Made by a program: the position numbers and the translations under genes | In this document: positions 45,374-57,339 of the stretch, piece after piece | Position numbering within the stretch: the first letter of the stretch is position 1 | Layout: every line of letters starts with the position of its first letter | Notes under the pieces: model-generated | Database searches by the model: none | Seen by the model: the letters and a program-made list of their open reading frames with translations, nothing else | What the model was told of the DNA's origin: nothing | Assembly (NCBI GenBank): GCA_944989445.1 | Contig: CALYLW010000548.1 | Span: 310,001 to 374,000 of the forward strand | DNA: 64,000 nt | From: Ampullaceana balthica | Lineage: Eukaryota; Mollusca; Gastropoda; Lymnaeidae | Direction of reading: 5' to 3'

Positions 45374-45660
45374 TAAATCCCTTATATTAACTTAACCGTC
45401 TTTAAATTAATGCATTTTTAGTTTATTTCTATGTATCTCTATGTATTCGTCTGCTATTGTTGACATACACGTGCCACTGGCGTTCACTCCAGCCATCGAT
45501 GACCACATCCACGTGTTTTACAGCAAGGAAAGTTCAGTCACGCTCAGTCTGTAAATGTTTGTCGCGCAATGCGCATTATTTGGAACATAATCAATACTTT
45601 TAGTTATGTCTCATATATAAGGGATTTAAAGTAAAAATACTTGTTTTTACGGGTTGTTTA
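45374..45660 (+). repeat. Helentron-like unit, subfamily 2, shortened
   Basis: Starts AAATCCCTTATATTAAC and ends with ATAAGGGATTTAAAG and a T-rich tail. The middle is shorter than in 9487-9975. Confidence 0.55.
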
Positions 45661-45904
45661 ATTTCAATTTTTTATTCGCTTATTTTTTTAAATTTTTGCT
45701 GCATTGTCATTCCTAACGGCCTTTCTCCCCTTATTTACCTCTTATCGCATAGCTATTTTATTTCCTTTACTCCTCTCACTTCTCCTTTTGCCCATTTTTT
45801 ACTTTATCACCATGCCTTCTATCAAAAGTACTATGAACCAACTGAGATTCTTCATTTTAACTGCGTTCAGTTTACTAACACCTGACTTAGATAACGATTG
45901 AAAA

Positions 45905-46424
45905 GAACTGGCCTTTAACCTGTTTTAAAAAAACTAGATACACTGTACATCTCAACTTTCTAAATAATTGCTTTCGCCTCCGTATTACACCCAAATGGTT
46001 CTCTAGCAAATTTAACCCGGCATCTGCTTCCTTTAACTCACATCTAAACTTCAATCACTTGAGAAGAAAGTTGCTTTTTCAACGGATGCGTCTGCTCATA
46101 TACACCCACAAATGGTATCTCAGCGCCCAGATCTACCGCCTTGAATACCGTATAATATCTAAGTTACGGGACAACCATTTGGCATTTAACATCATTAGAA
46201 TAATAATCCATCAACTTAACCGAGACCTATATCTTTTCCTATCCACTCACAAAAAGAAGAAGCTTAATAACCTTAAACCCAGTCAAAAATCTATACCTTA
46301 ACAGACCACCACCAACAAGAACATGGTTGTTTGCATCCCCCCCCCGCCCCCGGATTTTCCTCTCTCAGAGAATGAAAGATCTCTGCTTTCTAAGGCACTT
46401 AAATTCATTCCTCTGACATCGTCC
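45905..46424 (+). mobile_element. Penelope-like element, N-terminal coding fragment
   Basis: In several frames: HLNFLNNCFRLRITPKWFSS, then LRRKLLFQRMRLLIYTH and INQLNRDLYL-like helical blocks (46059-46290). DFPLSENERSLLSKALKF follows at 46350-46410. These correspond to the N-terminal and pre-RT region of Penelope-like reverse transcriptases. The frame is broken, and the RT core is missing because a minus-strand LINE fragment begins at 46425. Confidence 0.55.
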
Positions 46425-46868
46425 TGTCATCATCATCATCATTTGTCCTTTGAGTTCCTTGTGGAACATAGGGCCTCTGTCACAGTCCCTTGCCAGTCGC
46501 TTCAATTCTCCCCAGCTCTCCCCAGTTCTTCCAGCCTCGTCTAACATGCTCCGTCTCCATGTACGCTTAGGTCTTCCTCGTTGTCGTTTGCTCTGGGGGT
46601 TCCAATCTAAGACCTGCCTAGCCATGCTGTTATCTTTCCTAAGGGTGTGTCCAATCCATCTCCACTTACTTTCCATTATTTGTTGTTCTACTGTTCTTTG
46701 TCCACAACTCTACCACAGCTTGGAGTTTTCAAACTTGTTGAACCATTTTATTTTCAAAATATTTCTGAGGCATCTGTTAACAAAAGTCGGGAGTCTATTT
46801 TTTGTTGTCTCAATCGTTTGCCATGTTTCTGATCCATAGAGTAGGACCATTTTAACGTTGGTGTTAAA
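46425..46868 (-). mobile_element. LINE 3'-end fragment with ATG-repeat tail
   Basis: On the minus strand: VLLYGSETW, then a CLRNILKI-like block, then WRWIGHTLRKDN and KRQRGRPKRTWRRS, the C-terminal end of a non-LTR reverse transcriptase. The 3' tail is ATG repeats (46425-46442). It interrupts the Penelope-like element. Confidence 0.8.
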
Positions 46869-46975
46869 GATCTTTACTTTTGTTTTGACAGAGATTTATG
46901 CAGGTCTCCAGACCTGTTTCAGATTGGCAAAAGCTCAAGGCTTACTCATACCTGTTTACATTTTGTTTATCTACT
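46869..46975 (+). mobile_element. Penelope-like 3' end
   Basis: GGCTTACTCATACCTGTTTA and nearby words match the terminal part of 39540-39725 and the reverse complement of 48985-49100. It is probably the 3' end of the element begun at 45905. Confidence 0.5.
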
Positions 46976-47879
46976 AATACTTTTTATGGCAGCTTATTGA
47001 CTGGTGGTTGGGGAACCGGAGCGAATACACACAAATCCCTCGTTTTTCGTCTCAACTGACCTTTTGGAAGCTTGTTCCAGTCACTAATTGTGCTTTACAG
47101 AAACGAATAGCTCGTATTGAGTTGCAGTTCTTAGCTTTTTTTTTACCTCAAAGACTGTAATCATTGCCTCGTCTCTGTCTTGACAGGAGAGGGTTGAGTT
47201 AGCGCCCTATGCCGAAGTAGAGAATAAGCCCATTATTTATTATTGATGTTAATATTAATATATTAATATTATTATCAATATTTTGAACAGCGTACGCAAA
47301 CCTGTCCAGCCTAGAGTTCCTAGCATGATGTCAACACTTGATGTTTCCTTTTCTGCTTACGACCAAGCGTGCTTTCCGCTCCTGGACTGCTTCAAATCTT
47401 GTTACAATCTTCTGTGTTTATGGGTCTCAAACTGAAGACCCATGCTCGATCAATAGCTTCAAAAATGTTACAATCATTATGGATTATTACCAAGTAAAAT
47501 TTACATCTTCAAAAAACTGTTAGTAAAAAAATATTCATTATCGTAATATTTTACTATCTTAATCTAATGTAATGCAAATATTCTACAATTATTATTGTCA
47601 TTTCATACGTTTGTTTCTCTAAAAAGAAAGTCAAGAATTATGTTTTCTTTTTCTTTATTGTTGTGTCATAATAGTTGTCTATCAATATCATAGATCTTCG
47701 ACTCCTCTTACTTTTAGCTTTCTTTTGTATTTTTCTTCTAAGGACCCTAAGCTTTTTGTGGTGAGTTGATGGTGTTGAAGTCTTCCTACAAAATACTTCT
47801 GCAGTTTAGTTAGTGACTATACTTTGGCTAAACATTCTTTCTCAGAGTAGAGCAGTTATTTGTCTTAGATAGGCTCTAC
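46976..47879. other. Unannotated stretch
   Basis: No gene or element end was recognised; only a short ATATTAAT-rich patch near 47240-47285. Confidence 0.45.
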
Positions 47880-48165
47880 TTAGGTACTATAATGTATCTC
47901 ACTCTGTTTACTTCTTGCACCAGGCAAGCCCCTTTTGCATAATTTTTTTGGTGTGCCCCATAACCTCGTAGGGGTTTCTAATGTTTCTGTTAGAACTTTC
48001 TCGGGGCTTGGTAGACTTGGCGGCGCCCATCCCTTCTCCAAGTCAGCGGATGACTTCTTAGTGATAGTCATACATCAATCTTTATAATCGGGCATTAGCG
48101 TGGACTAGATCCCACGCACCTCAGCTTGTGAGGCGAATGCACTACTGACTTCGCTATCCAGCTTT
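47880..48165 (-). mobile_element. Possible tRNA-derived SINE, second family
   Basis: On the minus strand, 48165-48085 has a tRNA-like head: a GGATAGC start, a CCTC/GAGG stem around a seven-base loop, and a B-box-like GGGATCTAGTCC. A GC-richer body with CGGGGCTTGG-type words follows. Acceptor pairing is poor, so it is not a functional tRNA gene. Confidence 0.45.
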
Positions 48166-48489
48166 AGTACATGAATTCAATACTAGTGTAATGTGATTGT
48201 TAAAGTTTGATCACAGTTAAATATAGTTTCTATTATAGTGTCTACTGTGTTTTCTTGATTTCACTTAATGTTTTTTTTTCTTTTACTTATCAATTTTCTA
48301 AGCATTAAGTATGTGAACATATTTTCGGATAAAATTGCTATACATATTCATAAGCCTACATACATGTTACTTCCTTCTGAGTTTTCGATGTTTAATAAAT
48401 AGCATTTTGTCTTTAACTTAATGTGGGCTTGCTATATTTAATTCCTACTCAATATTGAAGCATATTTATGAAAAGTACCATTAAAAGGG

Positions 48490-48710
48490 TCACACAGTTT
48501 TCCCGCTATATAAAAATAACTGTTTCTCTAATTAGCCTCGCTCTTATAAAAATAAAAGTTTTGCTAATTAGCCTCACTCTTTTATAAAAATAACAGTTTC
48601 GCTAATTAGCCTCACTCTTATAAAAATACATGTTTCGCTAATTATCCTCACTCTTATAAAAATAACTGTTTTGATAATTAGCCTCACTCATAAAAACGAA
48701 AGAGCATATA
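48490..48710. repeat. ~40-bp tandem repeat, about five copies
   Basis: Copies contain CTCTTATAAAAATAAC, then GCTAATTAGCCTCA. Small length differences exist between copies. Confidence 0.85.
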
Positions 48711-48984
48711 ACATATGCTTTTCCATTTTCTTCTTCAAAAGCCCCGATCGTTTCTTTTCAATACATCTTTTTTAAGATGGCTATTTATTAAGGTCTATTT
48801 ATGGGAAAATACCTCTAAAACAATCACTTCGCACTATTTACGTATCTAAGATAAATAAATCTTCCACTGATAAAATATTTGCAATTGTTTTCATCACTAA
48901 CCACTTTAAGCATCCCATGCAGTTCAGTGTGCTTTTTTTAAAATGAATTTAATGGCATGCAATTTAATTTTATCAGTATGTATA

Positions 48985-49783
48985 AAATTGGTAAATGTAT
49001 AACATATAAACAGGGTATTAGTTAACCTGACAGGACATAACACAACAGCGAAAGTTTCGGCAAAGAGCCTTCCTCAACGGACAAATAGTACACTAATAAA
49101 ACGAATATAACGAAAGAATAAAAACACTTCGCTGCGGCGAAATCCAAGTAGTCCAGTAGAGATAAAGTAAGGAGAGAAAACTAAGAGCTTAGTTAGGAAA
49201 GGAGAGGGTGGGTGTGGCCAATCAATCATGTTGTCAGTGCAAAGACAACATTCATCCCATGTGGTGTAAGAGTCCCATACTCTTGGATTAGTCTATTCTC
49301 CAGACTGACCCTGCCGGGTGTTTTTGTACAAGAAACCATGGCGGTGACAGACATGTCATCGACGCCCATGTGGTCACGTCCATTGAAGTGTCGGTAGACA
49401 GGACATTGTTTGTCTTGTTTAATGGCACGTACATGCTCAGCGATACGACAGGAGAGTAACCTCCCCGTCTCACCTATGTACTTCAAAGGACAGCGCTTAC
49501 ACACAATGGTGTAGACCACATTGCGGCTGGTACACAGATAGCCATTTCTAATTTTGAATATCCCCTTAGGGAAGACAATCTGGTCCGTCTGGGTAACAAA
49601 GGGACATGTCTTGCAGCGATTACGGCCACATGGCTTGGTGCCAAGATGGGAGGACGGAATAAGCAGACGGCTACGAACCAATAGGTCTCGCAGATTGTTG
49701 TCCCTCCTTAATACAATGAGGGGTGGGGTGGGATATATTTTGTTTGTCTCAGGGTCCGCGAGGAGGATGGTGTGGTTTTCCAA
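48985..49783 (-). mobile_element. Penelope-like element, GIY-YIG end and 3' UTR
   Basis: The minus-strand ORF 49783-49226 (185 residues) is open. It has LRDLLVRSRL, a Cys cluster (CGRNRCKTCPF), then VVYTIVCKRCPLKYIGETG (the GIY-YIG-type core) and the conserved EH of SCRIAEHVRA. It ends with a GTLTPHGMN motif. This is the C-terminal linker plus endonuclease of Penelope-like elements, which cut DNA for retrotransposition. The RT core is absent upstream. Its 3' UTR (49220-48985) matches 39540-39725. Confidence 0.85.
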
Positions 49784-49977
49784 AATTCAAAAAGATTTCC
49801 TTGGCTCTGATGTTAAATCAATTTGCTCCTCTCATTACTATCACTAGAGAAGTGATACAAAGGCGTCGGCACGAGTGAAGTTTTTAACTCGCTGAAGTGC
49901 AGATTGAAGTATAGAAAATAGTATAGTATAAAATTGACTGATTTATCAAAAATTATTCAAATTTGCCATCTTATATT

Positions 49978-50050
49978 ATCTTATCTTATCTGTTTCAGAC
50001 GCTCCTTCTATACAGAAGATTATTGCGTCCTATGTTTATCTATGGTTTGT
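49978..50050 (-). mobile_element. SINE 3'-end fragment
   Basis: TTATC repeats and CAGACGCTCCTTCTA are followed by AGAAGATTATTGCGTCCTA, closely matching 11229-11303. These tail-only copies share a sub-version distinct from the two full SINEs. Confidence 0.6.
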
Positions 50051-50765
50051 GTTTAGTCCTGCATTCTTATTAGAGTTTTAAATGTTGATAAAGTGTTGGC
50101 TTTCCTGGTTTCTTCAGCCATAAAGTTGTGGGCTATACTTTTTCTACAGAACACACACTATTCTAATAATAGATCCGATAATATACGTCGTTGTAAACAA
50201 TCGTATACTAAAATGTTAGTTTGATCATTAATCTGCCCTTAAGTCACTCTTTATATATTCCTATTGTAAAATCGCTAAGATTAAAAATTAAATTTTAACT
50301 AAAAGTTTAGCTAAGTTATGCTTAAAATCATTTTAAAACTGGGTAAGCAAGAGTAAGTGCCGAACAGATTTGGTTTATTATATTGACGCCTGCTACTATC
50401 AATAAAAAGCACCCTTCTAAAGATCACAAAGGCGACCCTCCATATAAAAATGAATGTGTCGTACATTAACCTCAATGTTACCTAATTGCATATTATACAT
50501 CCAATTTTTTCCCAGAAAGTACCAGTAAGTTTTTCAGTTCCTCTTTTCGTTTGCTGTTATCTATGAAATCAATAGTCCTAAAACAATTGCATTTACTTTT
50601 GATCTTAAATGAAGGCAGATCAAACAAACAAAACAAAATTATTAAATAAAAATATTTTTAAAAGATTACACTAAAGACAACAGTGTAAAGACATAATTTC
50701 AAACAAATGGGAATTGTTTAAGAAGTTAAATACCCGTAGTCTTGTTAGAGGCGCAGCATTAGCAG
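50051..50765. other. Unannotated AT-rich stretch
   Basis: No supported feature. Confidence 0.45.
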
Positions 50766-51233
50766 GTTGACCTGTCAAAACGACCCCGGATAAAAACGGC
50801 CCACGATTAAACGGCCCGGTCAAAACTGCCCCAAACAAATTGTTAACATTTTGTAACACAAACTGTAATTTTTAAATATTTTTTTAAAGCTGTTGTCAAC
50901 TTTTTCACCCTTAAAAATGGTGGTAAAATTGTAACATTATTTCTTGTGATGTTATTATTTTGTTTCTTTTCAACAAACAACCGTGATTGGTACCATTTCG
51001 CGTACAGGTTATTAAATTCACTCTTGTGATGTCATTATTATTGTTTATTGTGAGCTAAACCTGACACCGAATAGGTTGTTAAAATACGAATATAATATTT
51101 GATTGTACATTTTACTATTAAGTCCATCTATTAGTCCAGGGCTATTTTGTCGGAGCCCAATATTCGGGGCCGTTATGTCGGAGCCCAATGGTCGGGGCCG
51201 TTTTGTCCGGGCCGTTTTGTCGGTGAACCCAAT
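50766..51233. mobile_element. 468-bp MITE with GGCCGTTTTGTC subterminal repeats
   Basis: The left end GTTGACCTGTCAAAACGACC and the inverted right end GTTCACCGACAAAACGGCCC match. Both ends carry several GGGCCGTTTTGTC-like words, tandem on the right (51155-51225). The middle is AT-rich. It is related to 17872-18168. Confidence 0.6.
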
Positions 51234-51591
51234 AGCAGACATAAAAATAACCAAAACAAATACACGCTTACCTACCCCCCCCCACACCACACACCCGTAA
51301 ACACACATACTTATACACACACATATACACTGGCACACTCGCACTCCCATACTTATACACATAGCCGCCCACATTCGCGCACACACATACTTATTCCTTT
51401 TATGAGTTTTATTCGAAAACAAAATTTAATGGGCCACTGGCCCTAAATGATATGTGTTGTAAACTTATAAACACATCTAAATTGTAGTCTGGATAACGAT
51501 GAAGTTTGAATAGTCGGATCTTTCGACCCAGAACGATTCAACCCTGGTGTAAATGGCAAATTAAACACTTGACCAGGATATACCCAGCGGC

Positions 51592-51790
51592 GTAGCATGG
51601 GTATATGCCGCCCGGGGCAGAATCCAAATTTCCCGCCCCGCAAAAAAAAAGTTAATGCTATAAAGAAAATATAGTTTTTTATTAGAAAGTAATAATAATG
51701 ACACTAAAGGTTTTTATGTTGGAAATAAAAAGAATAAAATTGAAGTTTTCTGTTTATCTTTATGGCACAAACTTTCATGTATCAACGTTC
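51592..51790. mobile_element. hAT-type left terminus (family of 39804-45283)
   Basis: CAGCGGCGTAGCATGGG and the following GC-rich stretch align with the left end at 39804, then with 40290-40390 without the MITE. No matching right terminus was found; 54960-55800 may be its displaced right interior. Confidence 0.65.
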
Positions 51791-52169
51791 AATAGCCAAA
51801 TAACTATAGACTAGTCAATCTTGGTGTATTCTTCATTGATGGAAATTATTTTAGATTTACTTAATTTTTGACAAACAACATTAACGCCTTGTATTACTTA
51901 GAGTACTTAGACAGTTATAACCAATGTTCCAAGAAATTATATTAATTTAGGCAGGGCAATTTCGAGCCTAAATATCTTAATTGAATTAGATAAATCAACG
52001 GGTATTAAATTCATTTTTTTAAGGCCCCTATCCTTTTAACTCGTGCACGATTCTGGATTCAACGCTTCCGGTTCTGTCATCAACTTTTTCAAAACGCTCG
52101 TAAACACGTACTCTGACTTGCTAGAGAAATTTTCACAGTAGGTTTGGCTTGTGGGGAAGATAAAGCTAT

Positions 52170-52440
52170 TAAATTTTCAGATCGATCAAATGTACTGTAA
52201 TTACATTAATGCATTTTTAGTTTATCTCTATATGTAGTGGTCAGCTTTTGTTGACATTTTACGCTTCACGCTGAGTTAAGTTCAACCATCCGTGGCCAAA
52301 ACTTTTTCCGTTTTACAACAAAGGGTATTTAAGGCAATCTCAGTCTGTAAATGTTTGTCGCGTTTAAGCATGAAAAATACTTTTTAGTTATGTCACATAT
52401 ATGAGGGATTTATAGTCAAAAACGTTGTTTTTACGGGGTT
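52170..52440 (+). repeat. Helentron-like unit, subfamily 2, 3' part
   Basis: Contains TTTCAGATCGATCAAATG and ends with GAGGGATTTATAGTC and a T-rich tail. A 45-bp scrap with CCCTTATATTAACTTC follows at 52450-52490. Confidence 0.5.
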
Positions 52441-52575
52441 GTTTAATTCAATCCCTTATATTAACTTCCTTTGTTTTTACGGGTTGTTTAATTCAATCCC
52501 TTATATTAACTTCACCGCCGTGTCTTGGGTTCGCAGGCGGTCGGTCGGGCGGAAAAACAAACGTAAAAAAACAAA

Positions 52576-53113
52576 CCCGTAAAAACAAAGTTTTTGACTA
52601 TAAATCCCTTATATATGAGACATAACTAACAGTATTGATTATTTTCAAACATTTACAGACTGAATCTGTCTTAACACAAGTTTGCTTCATAACCCTAGGG
52701 GGGAGGGGTGGGTGGGAGGGGGAGAGGGGAAAAGTCTGGTCACCGATTCGCTTGACCGAGCTCAGAGTGACACGTAAAATGTAAACAAAAGCGCACCGTC
52801 GTTTCGTTGGGTCGCCTCAATGCTCAAACTTTCACGTGGCAAAAAAACAATAACAAATCGTGAATTTAAATTACATACCTCATATAAGGATAAACTAAAA
52901 ATGCATTAATTTAATTACGGTACGTTCGATCGATCTGAAATTTTGATACGATGCATTGTTAGGTAAGACGGGTCCGTGTGCCAAATTTCAGTTCGATCGG
53001 ATCATTGGAAATGGGTCATTTTCGACTTTTGTTTTTCCGCCCGCCGAGCCCATGAGATGATGAGAGAGAGACAGAGAGAGACGGCCGTGAAGTTAATATA
53101 AGGGATTTAAAAA
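52576..53113 (-). repeat. Helentron-like unit, subfamily 2, inverted
   Basis: Reading right to left it starts at AATCCCTTATATTAAC (53113-53095) and ends at ATAAGGGATTTATAGTC (about 52600). With the plus-strand terminus at 52495 it forms a head-to-head pair separated by GGCGGTCGGTCGGGCGG. Confidence 0.55.
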
Positions 53114-53685
53114 TGACACACTTCCCGTGATGCATAGTCGTGTTGTGTGAATGAAATGTGTAGTGTGTATAGAAAATCATTCCAAAATTAACAAGCGAAA
53201 TCATAGAATGTCTTATATAGACGATCCATTTGTTGTGAAAAATTATTTTTTTGCTGCCAAGTGGATCGGTGCACATATGGAAAGGAGTTAAGAATGAGTA
53301 AGTTTATATTTATAGAAAATTTCCAATTTTGCTCACAAATTTCGTTTCAAGATGAACTTGGCTAGCAGGACATTTCACAGGATTTCATGAATGAAATTAA
53401 GTTTTACAAATCTTTTTTACCGCGTAAAAGTAGAAAATAAAATGAACAAAAAAACTTTTTTTAAAAAGATGAGGCCCAGCAGCAGTGAGGAATGTAGAAT
53501 CTCGCATGATAAAGCAGAAAATAATTTTTTAGTCACAAACTAAGTAGTCACACAGTGGGACTCAGAACTTTTGTGTTAGTTGATCAAATTTTATATCTGG
53601 CATTAAAATCGACGGGTGTTTGGTATAAAAATTAAAGATTTATAATTAAGTAGGCAAAAAAGATATATATAAATGAGAGAATGAG
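53114..53685. other. Unannotated AT-rich stretch
   Basis: No supported feature before the half foldback arm at about 53690. Confidence 0.45.
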
Positions 53686-53861
53686 TGAACTGCATATGTA
53701 AAACCTCATAAGCGCCCGCCCAACGTTTTTAGTAATATTATATGAAAGTACTTGAACTTATTAGTTTTAAATTATTTTCTTCTTTTTAGTACACTTATAA
53801 AAACGTGTTTTTTAAAAATCATTTTTTTACCTCTATTTATTCAATCTTTACATATCACACA

Positions 53862-54075
53862 CCTGTAAGAGACGTGTTGTTGTGTTTACATAGTATGAGC
53901 ATGCGAATTGACTGGACTGAGTATGAAACCTGTGATTTGTGTTGTGAAGTGAAATCGTGCATGATTGTGAAGTGAGAGAGAATGGCTGGCTATAAATGTA
54001 AGTTTCACGATGCAATAGGGGGTTGATTAAAGACACTTGCTGCACTGAGCTGATATCTTGTGGCTTGACTCAATA
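53862..54075 (+). mobile_element. LTR-like remnant
   Basis: TGTAAGAGACGTGTTG start, GTATGAGCA, a GCTATAAATG TATA-like box, TTGATTAAAGACA, then TGGTGTCTGAGTAGATCC, which looks like a primer-binding site. The same ordered words occur in the insert at 32181-32428. No internal coding region follows. Confidence 0.4.
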
Positions 54076-54347
54076 ACTTCTACGTGGTGTCTGAGTAGAT
54101 CCATTACAAAATCTGGACTTATTTCATCCTTATGTCAAATATATGATGATCTATCGAATATAATGGAACAATATTTGGTATCTTGTTCCTGAAAGGTGAT
54201 TTTACGCAAACTGTAAATAATAAAATTGCGATGAGCGAAATTTGAATTTGAGATGACAAGTTTTTTCTATCCTTTTTCACACGATGTTCTCAGACCGCTC
54301 GATCGTACTTTTCAAGCAAATGCAGCAATTCCAAAATATTGCATTTA

Positions 54348-54620
54348 CAGTTGGACCTCGCTAAGTCAAACTTCCCTAAGTCGAGAACCTCCCTAAATCG
54401 AATTAATTGTTAGGTCCCCGCCAAATTCAACAGGAATAATGTATTTTAGATCTCCTTAACTCGAAGATTTGGTGGCTTCCAACCTCTCTTAGTTGAATTT
54501 TCCAAGGCGTTTGGGTTATTATTCTGGGGAGACATTTCAGAACACGTGTTCCGTAGAGCCACGTAAACGTCTATTTTGATATTTAAAAAAATGACCAAGA
54601 CAAGAAAAAGGAGTGGCTGG
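54348..54620. mobile_element. Pogo/Tigger-like terminus
   Basis: CAGTTGGACCTCGCTAAGTC follows a TA, with repeated CTAAGTCGA words inside, typical of pogo/Tigger-type TIRs. No partner end was found. The stretch to 54959 holds nothing else supported. Confidence 0.45.
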
Positions 54621-54959
54621 AAGAAGGGTAACTAATACGCATCCTTTTGCTGCATTCTGTGACTTTTAAAAAAGAAAAATCTTACTCCCCGCATAACACT
54701 GTGGAGGGAGTAAAGTGGGCGGGGGGAGGTACTTTCTCAGTGGTGTCGGTATGTCAAAGCCAAGTTGGCTTCCTTTCATGTGAAACAACAGACAGCGACT
54801 CTCTTTCCTGTCAGGCTTTCTCACCGGGGTGGCTAGCCCGGCCCCAACAATATTTCTTCCACATCTATGATCATCATTGAAACAGTATTTTCCTACCTGT
54901 GACCTCAAAAAGCAACATTAATTTTTACCAGGATTGAATAATGTCAAATATTCCAACAA

Positions 54960-55800
54960 GTACTTCTTACCACTTTGTTTTCTTTTACAACAAAGTATTG
55001 TTGTTCTTTATTAATAGTCTATATTTTAAATCTGATTCCTTTCAATTAATTGCAAACATTTGTTGTAATGTTGAGCACTTGTTAATGAAAGGCTACTCAT
55101 ATATTTGTGTGTGCCTAGTTTTAATTACATTAGATTTTAAAAAAAAATAATGCCACAAAACAAAAGACTTTAAAATGAAAATAATGATGCTTTGGAAAAA
55201 TAAACATGTAAGTTCTCAACGAAAACAATTTTGTCCCAGTAATTTACTTACGTTAAAATTAAACTTGATCAATAAAATGTACCTGTACATTTATGTCATG
55301 TTCGTACACTACTTCAGCCCCTATGTTTTTCAGCTCAGTAGCAATAGCATTAGAAAACTTTACATTCATTATGTAATTGTAAGTTTTGGAAATAGAAAGA
55401 TTCACGTATTTTAATATAGTTTCTATATTTCTAAATTTTTAATCTTGGCTTTCATTTATTTTATAAACATTTATTTTTTAAATATAATTATAATTAACAA
55501 CGTGGAATTTGCCTCCCCAAGCATAGTGACCCATGTTTCAAATTGATAGGTCCGTAATTTGTGTTTTTACAACAGTAGCGGCTGCCAAATTTGAAGAATC
55601 AACTAAGTTACCACCACATGAATAATATGTTCTTATGCAATTTAAGCCTCTGGTTTGTCTGTACAGTGACACTAGTATCAGAAGAATGTATAGCCAATAA
55701 GGAGTTTGAAGTTTTGGCTGAAGAAACGATCTCATATTTCAGGATAGTTTCATTATTTCTGTTATTAATTTCGTATTTGGATTTTCTTTTATTTCGATAA
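54960..55800. repeat. Diverged repeat shared with 44341-45180
   Basis: Same blocks and order as 44341-45180 with many substitutions and indels. The GC-rich right terminus present at 45283 is missing here. Confidence 0.75.
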
Positions 55801-55843
55801 AAGTTTAGGCTCACATCTCATCTCCGCCAAAATGGTCAATAGA

Positions 55844-56381
55844 ATTTGGGTTGTCATGAAACGCCTTCAGGATATTTGGCAGGCGACTTTTATTGAGAGC
55901 TGGCATTTGTTTTTACGGTTAATACTCCTGGGGCTCAGGGGGCTCATAAGGTTTTTTAGTATATGAGCTATATAAAAATTAGTTTAAGCATTCGATACGG
56001 GGTAAATTGTAAATGAATGGGTCTTGACAAAACTTAGAAAAGAAAAAAAAACTTAATGGCCACATTAAAATTCGCTAGGCAATTGATCTCCTAAATTTTG
56101 TTGTTGTTTTTTCTAAACGTTAAATATGTTATTCCCCATTCAATTTATAAGACCTTGATAAAATACATATAAATAGATCCATTATTTAATTGATTGAAAT
56201 AAACAGGTGTTTATAATATATCTTGCACAGATCAGGATCGGTGCCCGTAATGTTTTTTCCTTATATGAGCTAAATATAAATTAGTCTAAGCATTAGCTAC
56301 GTGGAAAATTAATTGATCTTGACCAAACTTGGTATACCAGATTCAAGATTCTTTATTTAAATTACTATAGGGCACTAAACT
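55844..56381 (-). repeat. 320-bp-family repeats flanking LTR copy 2
   Basis: Contains TTATATGAGCTA and GCCACATTAAAA words, inverted relative to 1288-2590. The sequence continues at 61365 after the LTR element; AAACT (56377-56381) is the target duplication. The whole block recurs at 63394-63931. Confidence 0.7.
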
Positions 56382-57339
56382 TGTCAATGGTTTTACTTAT
56401 TAATATTTAACTCTTGTAGGCGTTCTCTCAATACAAAACCTTGTACACAATAATCCTCTGAAGAACTTGTTTCAATAAAACAACTTTAATATTTATACTT
56501 TGTACACAGAAATATAATTTGAGGTTATACAACGTGGAACACACTGGCATACATCTGCCATGACACCAGCCAACTCTAACACTTACTCCCCCACATCATT
56601 AGCCAATGGGAACGACTCTTTCCTCCCGCGCTTTTACTCACGTGACCTCTCCGTCATCCAACACGCAAAACACTCGTGCTTCACACATGACATTCACCCC
56701 TATCCTTCAAAAAAAATGTTTATGAAATACAACATTTTTGGTCTTAATAAAATCAAATCAATCTATATATATATTCAAATTTCAAATATTTATCATCAAT
56801 GAACATTCATAGCCTTACACACAACATCTAAACATAAAATCAAGAGAAAAAAATCTGTAGGACTTCAACAGTCTACCTGTACTGAAAAAATGAAACTGAA
56901 ATTTTAAACACATCTGTAATTTTGTGTAATTAAAATACTTTTAACAATCAAATCAATATTATTAAAATTAACTAATAATCCAGTGGAATTCAAACACTGT
57001 TCCTTGTCTATTGTTCAGCGAATAAAAATGTTAATGTTATTACAGTCACTGATTGAATCATTTAGGAATTCACAGACTAATATTAATACAGTCTCTGGTT
57101 TTATCACTTAGGAATTCACAGAATGTCTTTATTTATTGTCATTCTACTTAATATGTCTGCAACCACATTGTCCTTTCCCTTCACAGGTTAATATCAAATT
57201 TGTAGTCGGCTAATAGCATAGCCTAGTTCAAAGATAGTCATTCCTCAGTTGACGAGTATGAATTCAAACAGATGGGCTTTGAATGTTTCTTCAGACTGTT
57301 AAATGTTCAATAATTCACCAAACACGACCACGATTATGT

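Noticed and set aside
45704..45901. Hydrophobic 65-residue ORF suggesting a membrane peptide
   Set aside because: The sequence is pyrimidine-rich and lies between repeat remnants; hydrophobicity follows from base composition.
48085..48165. A functional tRNA gene on the minus strand
   Set aside because: Box-like sequences exist, but acceptor pairing and loop sizes are irregular; better explained as a SINE head.
51045..51446. Overlapping ORFs of 99-125 residues on both strands
   Set aside because: They cover a CA-rich low-complexity tract and the subterminal repeats of a MITE; no domain is recognisable.
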